A stretch of DNA of 64,000 bases from Nematostella vectensis (Eukaryota; Cnidaria; Anthozoa; Actiniaria; Edwardsiidae): positions 1,549,501-1,613,500 of the forward strand of contig NC_064035.1 of assembly GCF_932526225.1 (NCBI RefSeq). The letters run 5' to 3'. Below, one piece after another: positions 35,576 to 49,100 of this stretch. Positions within the stretch are counted from its first letter, which is position 1, and each line of letters begins with the position of its first letter. The position numbers and the translations under genes are program-made. Under the pieces are notes generated by a model that saw only the letters and a program-made list of their open reading frames with translations, made no database searches and was not told where the DNA came from.

Positions 35576-35750
35576 AGGTAGGTAGGTAGGTAGGTAGGTA
35601 GGTAGGTAGGTAGGTAGGTAGGTAGGTAGGTAGGTAGGTAGGTAGGTAGGTAGGTAAATAGGTAGGTAGGTAGGTAGGTAGGTAGGTAGGTAGGTAGGTA
35701 GGTAGGTAGGTAGGTAGGTAGGTAGGTAGGTAAATGGTAGGTAGGTAAAT
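35576..35750. repeat. (TAGG)n tetranucleotide microsatellite
   Basis: About 42 TAGG/GGTA units with two TAAA interruptions. The Leu/Pro/Thr/Tyr frame on the minus strand is an artefact. Confidence 0.98.
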
Positions 35751-36236
35751 GCTGAAAGGGCAGCTAATGGCATTGGTGATATAGAGAGACAAGCGGAATA
35801 TTTATTAAATGTGAGACTTGAGTAAGGGCTACAAAATAGCCCGTAACAAAGAGGGGACAAGAGGTATTTTGATATAATATACAGCTATTTTAAATGAGGT
35901 GGCACCCGGAGAATCCATGTGTCCATCCTACGCCAGTTTCACAGACGTTAGCTTTATCTCATCCCCGTCAAGATGCAGGAATGACGGAATGACCACGTGT
36001 CATTGTTATGGCAGGGTCTTGGTGGACGAGTGGACATGAGTTAAATATATACATAACCCCCTTCATATCACCTGGATTTCATGATAATCATACAGATAGA
36101 AAAATACAAAATGACCGTGTTCTACACTCAAGCAACGAGTCTTTTTTTGGTTATGTCCTTTTTAAGGCGGCTTGACCCCCCACCCCTCCCAAATTCTTCT
36201 CTTTCAACTGCCATTTTCGCCGACAAAAACAGCAAT
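35751..36236. other. GLB1 3' flank/3' UTR
   Basis: Sequence downstream of the GLB1 stop on the minus strand. No clear AATAAA is seen in the first 200 bases. Confidence 0.4.
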
Positions 36237-39200
36237 TCAGCTGATATTCTTATGCTCACTGTGGACAAGATGCTGTATAATTGCGGGATTCTTAACATTT
36301 TCTTGAGTGTACACGGAAAGCCACTGCTGATCCAAGTGTCTGTAGCTTTTGCCTGCTGTCCTTTGAAGAGGGGCCACCGGTCCATCCAGTAATGGCGTGT
36401 CTTTAAAGGTGACGTAGCACGTGGCCGGGTAATCACATGGGTTTTCGTCCAACTCCAGAATAAACAGCTTACTAGCCCGCTGACCAGCATAGAGGACGCT
36501 CGAGGGCACATAAAGGGATATCTGTGGACCAGCTGCCGGCCAGTAACGACCGACGTTGAATCCATTGATAAACACCTGGCCCTGAATTGTAAGAGAGATA
36601 AGTCATCATCAATATCAGTATCAAAGCATTTAACATTACTATAATAATCGTCATTATCAACACCACCAACATCATTATTATCATCAACGAAACCAACAGT
36701 ATTATCATCAACGCCAACAAAATCTTCTTAAACATTACCATAATTGTCATAACTGCCTCGCCATCATCGCGGAGTAGCTTTGCCTTAGTCAACAAGTCCA
36801 TAAACTGGACAGCTTTACCTTAGTCCAGGAGTCCACGTACAAGAACGTGTCTCAGGGATACCTTTACCTTAGTCCAAGAGTCCACGTACAGGAACTTGTC
36901 TCGGGGATAGCTTTACCTTAGTCCAGGAGTCCATGTACAGGAACGCGTCTCGGGGATAGCTTTACCTTAGTCCAAGAGTCCATGTACAGGAACGTGTCTC
37001 GGGGATAACTTTACCTTAGTCCAAGAGTCCATGTACAGGAACGTGTCTCAGGGATAGCTTTACCTTAGTCCAAGAGTCCACGTACAGGAACGTGTCTCAG
37101 GGATAGCTTTACCTTAGTCCAGAAGTCCATGTACAGGAACGTTTCTCCTAACTTTACCTTAGTCCAAGAGTCCATGTACAGGAACATGTCTCGGGGATAG
37201 CTTTACCTTAGTCCAGGAGTCCATGTACAGGAACGTGGCTCAGGGATAGCTTTACCTCCATGTACAGGAACGTGTCTCAGGGATAGCTTTACCTTAGTCC
37301 AGGAGTCCATGTACAGGAACGTGTCTCCTTACTTTACCTTAGTCCAGGAGTCCATGTACAGGAACGTGTCTCGGGGATAGCTTTACCTTAGCCCAGGAGT
37401 CCATGTACAGAAACGTGTCTCGGGGATAGTTTTACCTTAGTCCAGGAGTCCATGTACAGGAACGTGTCTCGTGGCACCCCGTCCACCGATGGGGGTATCT
37501 CGCCTGTGAAGAACGTCGGCGCATTTGAAGTATTATCCCGCCGAACACTCGAAAGCATGGGATAATGGTTTAACACGTTCTTGAGATTCAGGGGGAACAT
37601 CTTCCAGTCCATGAGTACATCCCCGCCGAGGGTAACATTACCCAGAATGCCTTTCGGGTCGACAAGGTGGGGACCGTAGTTAATGCGCCCCATATTTTCA
37701 ACAAGGATGCTAAGATCGAAGAAACTTCCGATAACAATCGATGCGGTGGTCTTGTTGCCAACTCGTATAACGGTGGCTTGGCGAATCTACAAAAACATGA
37801 AACATTACACTTTGCCGACGTTATTATGACAACGTAGCCATCCCAGTCTAAACGGAAATACGATTTGTCATCTATGATTAATTTTGATTAAATCATTCAT
37901 TCTGAATGTTGGCCAATAAAATTATAGTCTTTTACATTTGAAAAAGCCATCATGTTGGTTAACAATTAATAATATAAAACAAGAGTTCTCAGGATTATAA
38001 AAATATTACAGTAACTGGAATTTCAAGGGTTCAACACTCCAGCAATGAGAGTAGCAATGAAGTACCATGCCAACATAGATAATAGCACGGTCTCTAGTCC
38101 ACCATAATATGTATCTAGCCAATAAAGATAATAGCACGGTCTCTATCCACAAATAATATGTATCTTGCCAACATAGATGATAGCACGGTCTCTTATAATC
38201 CACCCATGACAAGTATCTTGCCAATATAGTTAATAACACAGTGTCTAATCCACCAATCATAAGCACCTTGCCAACATAGATGATAGCACGGTCTCTAATC
38301 CCCGGAATACTGATCGTGACAGTTTGGTGGGCAAATTTGTCTGGAATTTGCGTGTGGTACAGAACAAACCCGTAGCTCTGTCCGAGTTGCTCCATTGTCA
38401 TCGGGAGTCTCGCCATGACTGGAGGATTTGGGGAGAGAACTTGGACTAGGTCTAAAAGCCGCCCTAGCTAGGAAAGAAAACACAAAAACAACAGCATAAA
38501 TATGTGACACAATTACGGATTATGAACATTCAGAAATAGCGAGGATGAAACATTTACATGAGACCGAACCACACAAAATATTAAAAAGGTACAAAAGGTT
38601 TATGTCGTGCTTTTACTTGATCACTGCTCTTATAGACAGTCATACTTGCATCTAGTTTGCTCGGCAGGAGATTGGTTTTTCGTCCAATATGTCATGTAAA
38701 ACATGAACTAACCACCCTGAAGGAGACCCAACAAACCTTAAAGGGAACCCAACATACCCAAAACACCCTGAAATAGGCCACAAACGCCTTGAAGGAGACC
38801 CAAAACACATTGACGTATGCCCAACATGCCCTGAAGGAGGCCCAAGACACCCTGAAGGAGGCCCAAGACACTCTGAAGGAGGCCCAACACACCCTGAAGG
38901 AGGCCCAACACTCCCTGAAGGGGCCCAAGACACCCTGAAGGAGGCTCAAGACACCCTGAAGGAAGCCCAAGATACCCTGAAGGAGGCCCAAGATACCCTG
39001 AAGGAGGCCCAAGACACCCTGAAGGAGGCCCAAGACACCCAGAAGGAGGCCAAACACACCCTGAAGGAGGCCCAAGACACCCTGAAGGAGACCCAACATA
39101 TCTTGAAGGAACATAACTAAAACATAACTACCTAAAAGGAAGGCCTAAAGTTACTCAATTAAGCTGATTGCTTATATACCTTTTTCATTTCCACCTTGCC

Positions 39201-42200
39201 ATAAGCGTATTTGGGTATGTTTTTAGGTGGCAGGCCTGATGGTGGTCCAACATATCCTGCAATCACTTCCAGCAAGAGACGGTATTTTAGGGTGATATCT
39301 CCAGCCTCAGAGAGTGGTGCATCATAGTCGTAACTAGTTGGTTGTGGCTGGTATTGACTTGACTTGGCTCCACAATTGGCACCTAGAAAGGTGTAAATCA
39401 ATCTATGGTCATGCATATATCGCACTAGAAAACATTATTATGTCAATGAAACCTTTCTTCCTAGCTCTATGTGTGTACTAAACAATTCATACTCTTTTGA
39501 ATACCAGATACATGGTCATTATTTAGGAGTTTAAGGTTTTGGGAAGACAACGGGGAAGAATTGGGACAGGGTATGCCAGTGAGCTACACAGACCCATTAT
39601 TATAAAACATATATATAAGTATAGATTTAGAGAGCACTTAAATAAATTTCTTTGTTATCCACTGCCATACAACTGGTGCTTTCCAAGCATCTCCTATACT
39701 TAATGTCAATCTTCTAACATACCATTCATATAGCCAAAACTTGTTCCTCCCTCAAACATGTACAAATTAACCGAAGCATTCATAGCGAGGATCATGTCCA
39801 GGTATTGAGTCATCACAGCAGGGTTGACTGTTGAGTGCTTCTCGCCCCAGTGGTCCAGCCACCCTGGGTAGAACTCAGAGTTCACAAGAGGTCCGTTTGG
39901 TTGGTACTTTCTAAGTATGGAGAAAGGCACTTTGGGATCCACACCTTAAAGGCAAAGAATGCAGTTTATCAGAGTCTGTACGGAATTAACATCATCTATC
40001 AAATTAACGCAAATCAGAGAGAGGGTTTTAAATTAGGAAGGGAATTAATGCAAATAAATAGTTGGTTAATTATGCTTTAATAATTCATTATGTTCGGAAA
40101 AGTGATGTATCTACTTAGCTATCTGTCTCCTAGTACTTCCACAGCGGGGCTTTTGCAGGACAACTATCTCATCTGCCCCTTTTGTAGAATCTTATAAAGA
40201 GTCAAAATGTTTATATGTATAAATCCTTTTTAGTACTACCTGCACCAAAGTCAACAGTTGTGAATAAACTTGGCAGGGTACCACAGTCCAACATAGACTT
40301 AGCAAAACCATCAGTGGTGAAGAGGACGACATCTTTTCCAAGGTGGCTCCTAAAAAGGTTCTCCAGATGGGACATGTAGTCGTGGTCACATGTGAAGTAG
40401 CTCCCATACTCATTTTCTACCTGAATGAGATAACAAGATTATTAGGTTATTGTGTTCTTTTTAAAATATGGTAAGAAGGGCTTCCTTCCAAATAAAGCAC
40501 AAAATTTTAAACAAGAAAACGCAAAAGATACATTTCAATTCCAAAACATATCTCCCCTCCCCCTCCCCAATTTTAAACTATATAAAAAGGTAAAATCACA
40601 GGCAAATGTTTTTTATCAGACCCTATACGCTCTAACAAAATACTGAGAACCTTTCAACCCTTAAAACATTACCATAAACGCTTGCTTATTTTTCGGGGGA
40701 ACATTTCTGAATACAACCTTTCTATTGTAATGTGTGCACATGAGAACCCCCCTTCATAAATACAACAAAATGGTGAAACTAGTTCACATGCCATTCATTC
40801 CATGTGCTGTTCCAAACGTAAATCCATGCAAATGAGCATAAAGTATTAACCCCGCTTATTTCTTTGGTCTTTGCAATTGGAATGGTATGTGAAAAGAACA
40901 GCATCTAAATTATGCCTTGAAGTAATGGAAGAAACATGGAGTGATAATCCACTCTAGACATTGTGGTACAAGTTAGATCATCTTTTAACCATTCACTAAC
41001 CTGTACAGTAATAACAGGGCCTCCATTGTTATACAGGAGAGGCCGTATCTTTGGCAGTAAGACACCCATCCATTTATCAACAGCATCCATGTACACTGAG
41101 GAGATACAGTACATCAGTACATATTAAAAAATACACTTAAAGAGGTGTGGCTAAAAGTTCATCAAAGTGCAGTAACCCTACCTTGATCCTTGGAAGACCT
41201 CAGTACGATAGATGTGTTCTTGAGGAGCCATGGTGGAAAACCTCCCTGAAACAACAGGGGTGTTGTGTAACAGGTGTAACAATGAAACATTAGGCAGGGC
41301 CTTTATACAGACAGACAGATTCATTAAAGTGCTGTGAACAAAGATGTACATAGGCCATTATTCTCTAATATTTATAAGTAAGATTGTCTAATTAAAAAGC
41401 AGTCATAAACAGTATAGCTACAATGCTGTGGTGTCTTTTAGGGGCTATATTAAGTCTTTAAAGTTTGGGAAATTCATATTTAGCCGTTGGGAGAGAGTAT
41501 TTCTAAGTTTTTTGTAAATTGGGCATTTAACAAGAAAGTGTTCTTCGTTTTCATAGTCTGACAGCACGGGCAAACCCTTGATCCTGGTGTTATATATTTT
41601 TTATTGTAGCTACCTCTTTTAATTTGTAGAATGTGGTCACTTACCCTTATTTTTGTACCCTACAATATTGTATATTTGATACTTTTTGCAAATAATCCTC
41701 TAGTTGTTATCTGAATTCTCTGAATGTTCTTAGTTTGTTCCCTCCAATGATCTGGAATTATCGTCAAAAAGGCTTGATCTCCAATCTTGTATTTCGATAT
41801 CTCCTAACCTCTGTTTGAATTCTTTATAGGGACATTAAAAAACTGGGGGGGGTGCACAACTACGTCCCTACTGGTCAATTCGTTATAACTTTATGAAAAA
41901 TCACTAGGGGGAGGGGGGTGGCATGAGCCCACCTGGCCCCTAGTGGTGTTACATGACTGAACAATAACTCACCAATGATCAGTGGATGGAATGGGAACAG
42001 TTGATGAAGTACACGGGGCAAGGAATGATAACTCGCCCCAACCAAAAACATATTGCCCTCTGACTTATGGTAGTATAAAAAAAAACTTACCAAAACTTAT
42101 TTGAGAAATTGAGGTCTCTTGAAATATTCATGATATATACCTTGCAAAAGGTGCCTAACTAGGGGAGGGGAGGGGGCAGTGCACACGCCAAGAAAATCAA

Positions 42201-43964
42201 GCAGTTCTCTTGTGCTTCCGCTTATGATCTAGCACGAATTACCTGCACTGCGCTTCCGCTTACGTCCAAGTGAGAACCAGCCTTTAGCAAGCTACACTAA
42301 AGTTAATATATAACACTTACCAGTTCCCATTCACCACATATGTAGGGTCCTGAAATACAAAATTCACAGACTATGTAATATGTAGGTTGTAGAATAATTA
42401 TCACCTTTTATCAAGCAATCAATTTCATGTAACTACATTGGATACATTTTAAACCATGCCTTGTGAAAAACATAAACATCCATTCAGAACAGTGGGACGC
42501 GCTGTCCCCCTCAGTTTTCAAAGTGAGGGTTTAAGTGTCCCCCTGCCCCTCCCTAGCGACTGTTCTGCATTACAATCAAAGCACACAATCTATCACTTTT
42601 ATAACCTCTATAGCCGTGCCATGTGACCCACATAAGAAACCTAAGAACTGTTTAATTTTTTTTTTAGTTTTGCCATTTCAGTTTTATTACATACATGTAC
42701 TTTGTATATGGTATTCAAATGCTTAAAAAAAAACTCTTTTTACCTGGTCTAAGTATCACTAGAAGCCCAACAGACTGTGCAATTTTGATAAATTCTTCTA
42801 AGTCATTCTCTCCTTCAAAATCATAGGTTCCAATCTCTGGCTCATGTAAATTCCATGCAACATATCTATTGACAACAAACAGCATTAGTCCTCAGTATCC
42901 AATGAATAATGCAAGAACATTTAACTATAAATCATACTGTAGTTTGGATAAACCTCTCTTTTGTGAAAAAGGGCAAATATAACCACCCTTATTCACATCA
43001 ACCACTGAAATAGGAACTTGAGTCTGTATTAAGGGAAAAAAAGGTCCTCACGTATCAACAGTATTCAGCCCAGAATACTTCAATTTGAGGAGTCTGTCCT
43101 GCCAAAAGTTCCTTGGAACTCTAAAGTAGCTGACACTTCCAGATATAAAACGGAATGGTTGACCATCTTTTACAAAGGTATCATTCACATAATCAATTCC
43201 AAAATGTCTGATAGAGCTTGCAGGACATTGACATCCATCAATCAAGAGTTTTCCTAGAAATGATGACAGTATGGTGAAATGTATGATAATGCTTTTGGTT
43301 ATTGATGTTGATGACATTATGTAACCCTACTATTGCAAAATTTGCTGTGAAAACATGAATTCTTTTTTTTTTTCTCGGGGATCTATTTTCTAGTGATATT
43401 GCTGTTGTTTATTTTTGTTTATAGTATGATTCCATTATTTGGTCACAGGTCACTGACAAACAATAAAAAAATACATCAGCTTTAACCAAAAAACAAGCGA
43501 GAATAAGCTTTAAAAAATATAGGTCATATGTGGGGGTGTTTTACTGCGCTATCCAGGTGAGGGTGGAACGCCAGAAGTTTTGTTGATGAGTTTTTGCGTA
43601 AAAACTGCTACCTACTGAAGCTTGTTTACATTTTAAACTTGAACGTTTGGTCGAGAATTCTCGCTCCCTGATTGGCTACTCGTTTAAGGTATTTCTTCTA
43701 TTTATCAGCCAATCAAAGAGTGAAAAGTACGTACGTTTGTACAGCATTCAATCCAGCAAACTTCATCTTCTCTAGTCGATCTTTCCAATAGATTCGAGGA
43801 ACACGAAAATAGTGGATGCTACCAGAGATGTAACGAAAAGGCTTGCCATCCTTCAAAAACACATTGTTTGTGAAGTCCACAGAGAAGGACCTTGCTTCTA
43901 GTGATTGTAAGAATAGAATGAAGGATAATAAGGCATTCAACACGAATTGGCACAGCTTAGCCAT
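36237..43964 (-). CDS. GLB1: Beta-galactosidase (GH35, lysosomal type), complete, 11 coding exons with two alternative first exons
   Basis: Removes terminal beta-galactose from glycoconjugates. Exons (minus): 1a 43964-43735 or 1b 43317-43052, then 42865-42744, 42349-42321, 41245-41182, 41095-41001, 40420-40240, 39944-39723, 39382-39180, 38467-38267, 37786-37436, 36581-36237. All junctions keep frame; 680 aa (1a) or 692 aa (1b), close to human GLB1 (677). The signal peptide is followed by [20 protein letters not shown]. The catalytic acid/base is Glu184 in VQVENEYG and the nucleophile is Glu264 in [14 protein letters not shown] (1a numbering). [16 protein letters not shown] and [15 protein letters not shown] complete the TIM barrel; the beta domains follow ([24 protein letters not shown]). 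Both first exons end in phase 2 and join exon 2 equally well. Exons 9 and 10 are followed by arrays that copy their ends and donors. Confidence 0.96.
36797..37466. repeat. 49-bp array of GLB1 exon 10 end plus 5' splice site, ~13 copies
   Basis: The gene-strand unit is GAGACACGTTCCTGTACATG, GACTCCTGGACTAAG, then GTAAAGCTATCCCC. The first 35 bp are the last 35 bp of exon 10; the rest is donor plus intron. The true exon 10 donor (GTAAAACTATCCCC) is at 37435. Copies run to about 36797 in intron 10. Confidence 0.96.
38040..38300. repeat. ~50-bp array of GLB1 exon 9 end plus donor region, ~5 copies
   Basis: The gene-strand unit is GATTAGAGACCGTGCTATCA, TCTATGTTGGCAAG, followed by GTGCTTATGATTGGTG-like intron sequence. 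The first copy is the genuine exon 9 end (donor at 38266). Later copies are diverged, with ATAC or GTAC in place of the donor. Confidence 0.93.
38700..39112. repeat. 20-bp tandem repeat, ~20 copies (GLB1 intron 8)
   Basis: The unit is CCTGAAGGAGGCCCAAGACA. It begins about 70 bp after the exon 8 donor on the gene strand. The Gly/Pro/Ser and Leu/Gly frames are artefacts. Confidence 0.96.
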
Positions 43965-44559
43965 GTTTTCAGATTGTGCCGAATGAAAGTCACTTGCTCA
44001 AACAAAAACATTTGGTCAGCGGTGTCAATAAATGGGGGAGGGGGGGGGGGAGAGCCATACATAGCTGTCAACCCCAGAAAATCTCAAGGCTGGAGTTTTA
44101 TTTGAGGGAAGGGGGGGGGGGGGGGGGGGGGTTATAAGAGGGTATGCCCTCCAAGTCTGATCAAATGTCAACTGTCCATATCATGCCATTTGTATGTTTT
44201 AGCAGCTAAATGGCTTTTAATCTATCATTGAGCCAATTCAAAAAGCCAAACATCTGCCATTCAAAAATCTTGGGCACAAATCTACTTACAAATCTTATGC
44301 ATGTAAGATAAATGGTGCCACACAAGGGAATTATTACTTTTAAATCTTGAGAGTCCTGCCTAATGTGTGAGAGCTGACAGTTATGAAGATGCCTGATATA
44401 AAAAATGTCCTCTATGAAAACTAGTATGGCTCAAGCCTAATCTATTCCATTTTGGCAAGGGCCTCCACTCACAAAATAAAGGGAAAAATACACACACAAA
44501 ATAACTTCAAAAAGAGGGGTTTGTGTTTATTGTATTATTGTTTATTTTTCAGTGTGATT
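43965..44559. other. GLB1 upstream region with poly-G runs
   Basis: 5' flank of GLB1 exon 1a, which has a strong start context (AACATGG). G-runs are at 44036-44052 and 44111-44131. No TATA box or other gene is seen. Confidence 0.4.
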
Positions 44560-44563
44560 GATC

Positions 44564-45814
44564 TGTACAGGACCCGAAACGATCCCAGGACCCGAAACGA
44601 TCCCCAAAAGTTCCCCAACTGATCCCGGGACCCGAAACGATCCCCAAAAGTTCCCCAACTGATCCCGGGACCCGAAACGATCCCAGGACCCGAAACGATC
44701 CCCAAAAGTTCCCCAACTGATCCCAGGACCCGAAACGATCCCCAAAAGTTCCATAACTGATCCCGGGACCCGAAACGATCCCCAAGAGTCCCCGAAATGA
44801 ACCTCAAGGAATTACAGTAATGGACAACTAAAGGAATGTGTAAGGATTGGCTTTCAGTTTTAAAAACATTTGAACATTTAGCTTTGTTTGTGTTATTAAA
44901 AGGAAATTTACATTAACTAAAACTATAGTATTTTAATACTATAAAACATTTTAATAAACGACTTCGGGGGAAATACAGTGGTTGAGTCAGAAATTGGGGT
45001 CAACTAACAATTCCTGTGATAGCAATTTGAAGAACCCGGCGTGGATAAATCATGTTTACATAACACGCCATAAAAGAAAGTCTTTACAGATAGGACATGC
45101 TGCTTTTTATAGGAAGCAAGATGTTTTAAAGCTATTTTTTGGCATGTTTGTTTTTGGTGAATGAAAGACCTATCATATCATGAGATCATGCCGGGGTGTA
45201 CGCACAACTACATGAGAAAATTTAAGACACACATAATATTTCTTTCAACAAAAGCCACATCCTCTTAATATTTTGCATCAGTAGTAGAAGGGTTGTTCGA
45301 GTGTATAACTCAGTGTGCTTATGTCATTCCATCTTCTCAGCCAAACCGGCTGCCTAAAATGTGTCAGTAAATATTCGCTCGTGTGAACAAGGATTTCGTG
45401 CTGAAATATATTTTTGGTTGTTGAATGAATATTAATTTTAAGGGGTGATATTTACCGGAAATGAGATTTATAGTGTCAGAGTCATGTCGGAACCGCATAA
45501 TGTTTAGAGTGTGATGGAAGCAATTTAATGTTGTGTATTTGTTTTAGACTCTGTTTATGGGTTTAACGCAGGGCAATGTAATAAATAGAAGTATTGTGTT
45601 GGAATTTAATATTTTTAAGTCACGTTGTTTAGAAATCGAGTCGCTGTTAACCCTTAATTATGCTTCAAGAATTGCAAGTATTTCTTCTGCTTTCCCTTTG
45701 TCCATTCCTTGGGGTTGATTTCGGGGACCCCTCGGTATCGTTTCGGGTCCGAGGATCAGTTGGGGTACTTTTGGGGATCATTTCGGGTCCTGGGATCATT
45801 TCGGGTCCTGTACA
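44564..45814. mobile_element. Non-autonomous TIR DNA element with 4-bp TSD, copy B
   Basis: Same family as 841-1949. It begins TGTACAGGACCCGAAACG, ends CGGGTCCTGTACA, and is flanked by GATC (44560-44563 and 45815-45818). The left subterminal array is expanded (CCCAAAAGTTCCCCAACTGATCCCGGG-type units) while the right one is short, the reverse of copy A. About 120 bp of extra sequence lies near 44880-45025. Confidence 0.88.
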
Positions 45815-46119
45815 GATCATAATGATTGTAAATAACTGCATTAAACCAATAATCAGCCAGAAAACATGATTGTAAAAAAAAAACACATGCAACCTCATGA
45901 CAAAAAAAAAAAACCTCTTTCAACTTTCTTTTGCATTACATTTTGTCAAATAAAACTCATGGAGTGTTTTTTTAGGCTTATAAACTATATACATATACTA
46001 AAACCTGGAATGGTATCCTGTTTTTAGCCAAGTACACCCAGAAAATCAAATAAATAAATAAAAAAAACATTGCACACCTTTATGCAATTGTTTTAATAGT
46101 TCAACAGTACGATAATTAC

Positions 46120-49100
46120 TTATCTTTGACTAAAAGTTATCTCATGAAATTTCATAGAAATTTTGTTGATATCTTCTTGGCTGATGTTCATATTGGTAGT
46201 AAGGATTGATTTAATCAAAGACAACCAGATATTTCTTATTTCTGTACATAAATTTGACACATCGTCACTCATTGTTTTCTGTGAAATACTGTCATTTGAA
46301 TCAATCCTAGTACAACATTGTTCATTGCCATCTTTCTCTTTGTCTGGGTGCAAATCATCTTGACATGTGTTTCTTTTTGTTCTGCAAACACAGTTTTCCA
46401 CTTTAGAATTAGACTGTCTTCCAACATTCAACAAAAATCTTCCCTCAATCTTGTTGACTTGTTCAAGTGTCTGTGTTAACTTCACCTGCATGAGTGAGGT
46501 ATGCACTGTTTTCTCTTCTTGTGGAATATTTGACAGTAGAGAACTGTAGAATTTACAACAAGTATTCATTAGCATATAATGGCTACTTCTTTTGAAGTGT
46601 GTGAAGACTATATTCTATTTCTTTACTAATGAGGGGGGTGCAAAAACGCACAAAAAACACAAAAAACTGCAAAACCATCAAAATAAGCCAATAACCGTAA
46701 ACGGCTCAGTCTAGAGAAACCGCAATGCAGCGGAATAAAATACAAAATACCAAAAAAAGGAACCAGATTTAAGGCAAAACCCTATCACTAAAAAACCCTT
46801 ACGCCCCACTCCTTAATTTTTTTATAAACCTAAATTTCATCAAACACAAGAATAAAAAAATAAAATAGATCTGCATAATTATTATACAATGTATATGGGT
46901 GAGGCTAGCATAGGTGCAGCAGGCTTCCAGTAACTAGAATGGCTGAGCTCATTTATCCTAGACACTATAATGGCTGAGCACATCCCCACTAGACACTATA
47001 ATGGCTGAGCTCATCTCCACTAGACACTATAATGGCTGAGCTCATCTCCACTAGACACTATAATGGCTGAGCTCATCTCCACTAGACACTATAATGGCTG
47101 AGCTCATCTCCACTAGACACTATAATGGCTGAGCTCATCTCCACTAGACACTATAACGGCTGAGCCCATCTCCACTAGACACTATAATGGCTGAGCCCAT
47201 CTCCACTAGACACTATAATGGCTGAGCTCATTTATCCTAGACACTATAATGGCTGAGCTCATCTCCCCTAGACACTATAATGGCTGAGCTCATCTCCACT
47301 AGACACTATAATGGCTGAGCTCATTTATCCTAGACACTATAATGGCTGAGCTCATCTCCCCTTAGACACTATAATGGCTGAGCTCATCTCCACTAGACAC
47401 TATAATGGCTGAGCTCATCTCCCCTAGACACTATAATGGCTGAGCTCATCTCCACTAGACACTATAACGGCTGTGCTCATCTCCACTAGACACTATAATG
47501 GCTGAGCTCATCTCCACTAGACACTATAATGGCTGAGCCCATCTCCACTAGACACTATAATGGCTGAGCTCATCTCCACTAGACACTATAATGGCTGAGC
47601 TCATTTATCCTAGACACTATAATGGCTGAGCTCATCTCCACTAGACACTATAATGGCTGAGCTCAACTCCCCTAGACACTATAATGGCTGAGCTCATCTC
47701 CACTAGACACTATAATGGCTGAGCTCATCTCCACTAGACACTATAATGGCTGAGCTCATCTCCCCGAGACAATATAATGGCTGAGCTCATCTCCCTGAGA
47801 CAATATAATGGCTGAGCTCAACTCCCCTAGACACTATAATGGCTGAGCTCATCTCCCCGAGACAATATAATGGCTGAGCTCAACTCCCCTAGACACTATA
47901 ATGGCTGAGCTCATCTCCACTAGACACTATAATGGCTGAGCTCATCTCCACTAGACACTATAATGGCTGAGCTCATCTCCAGTAGACACTATAACGGCTA
48001 AACTCATCTCCACTAGACATGATAATGGCTGAACCCATCTCCACTAGACACTATAATGGCTGAGCCCATCTCCACTAGACACTATAATGGCTGAGCTCAT
48101 CTCCACTAGACACTATAATGGCTGAGCCCATCTCCACTAGACACTATAATGGCTGAGCTCATCTCCACTAGACACTATAATGGCTGAGCTCATCTCCCCT
48201 AAACACTATAATGGCTGAGCCCATCTCCACTAGACACTATAATGGCTGAGCCCATCTCCACTAGACACTATAATGGCTGAGCTCATCTCCCCTAGACACT
48301 ATAATGGCTGAGCTCATCTCCACTAGACACTATAATGGCTGAGCTCATCTCCACTAGACACTATAATGGCTGAGCTCATCTCCACTAGACACTATAACGG
48401 CTGAGCCCATCTCCACTAGACACTATAATGGCTGAGCTCATCTCCACTAGACACTATAATGGCTGAGCTCATCTCCACTAGACACTATAATGGCTAAGCT
48501 CATCTCCCGTAGACACTATAATGGCTGAGCTCATCTCCACTAGACACTATAATGGCTGAGCTCAACTCCCCTAGGCACTATAATGGCTGAGCTCATCTCC
48601 ACTAGACACTATAATGGCTGAGCCCATCTCCACTAGACACTATAATGGCTGAGCCCATCTCCACTAGACACTATAATGGCTGAGCTCATCTCCACTAGAC
48701 ACTATAATGGCTGAGCTCATCTCCACTAGACACTATAATGGCTGAGCTCATCTCCCCTTAGACACTATAATGGCTGAGCTCATCCCCACTAGACACTATA
48801 ATGGCTGAGCCCATCTCCACTAGACACTATAATGGCTGTGCTCATCTCCACTAGACACTATAATGGCTGAGCTCATCTCCACTAGACACTATAATGGCTG
48901 AGCTCATCTCCACTAGACACTATAATGGCTAAGCTCATCTCCCCTAGACACTATAATGGCTGAGCCCATCTCCCCTAGACACTATAATGGCTGAGCTCAT
49001 CTCCACTAGACACTATAATGGCTGAGCTCAACTCCACTAGACACTATAATGGCTGAGCTCATCTCCACTAGACACTATAATGGCTGAGCTCAACTCCACT

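Noticed and set aside
35384-35860. LPTYLPTY-repeat frames on the minus strand
   Set aside because: Translation of the (TAGG)n microsatellite.
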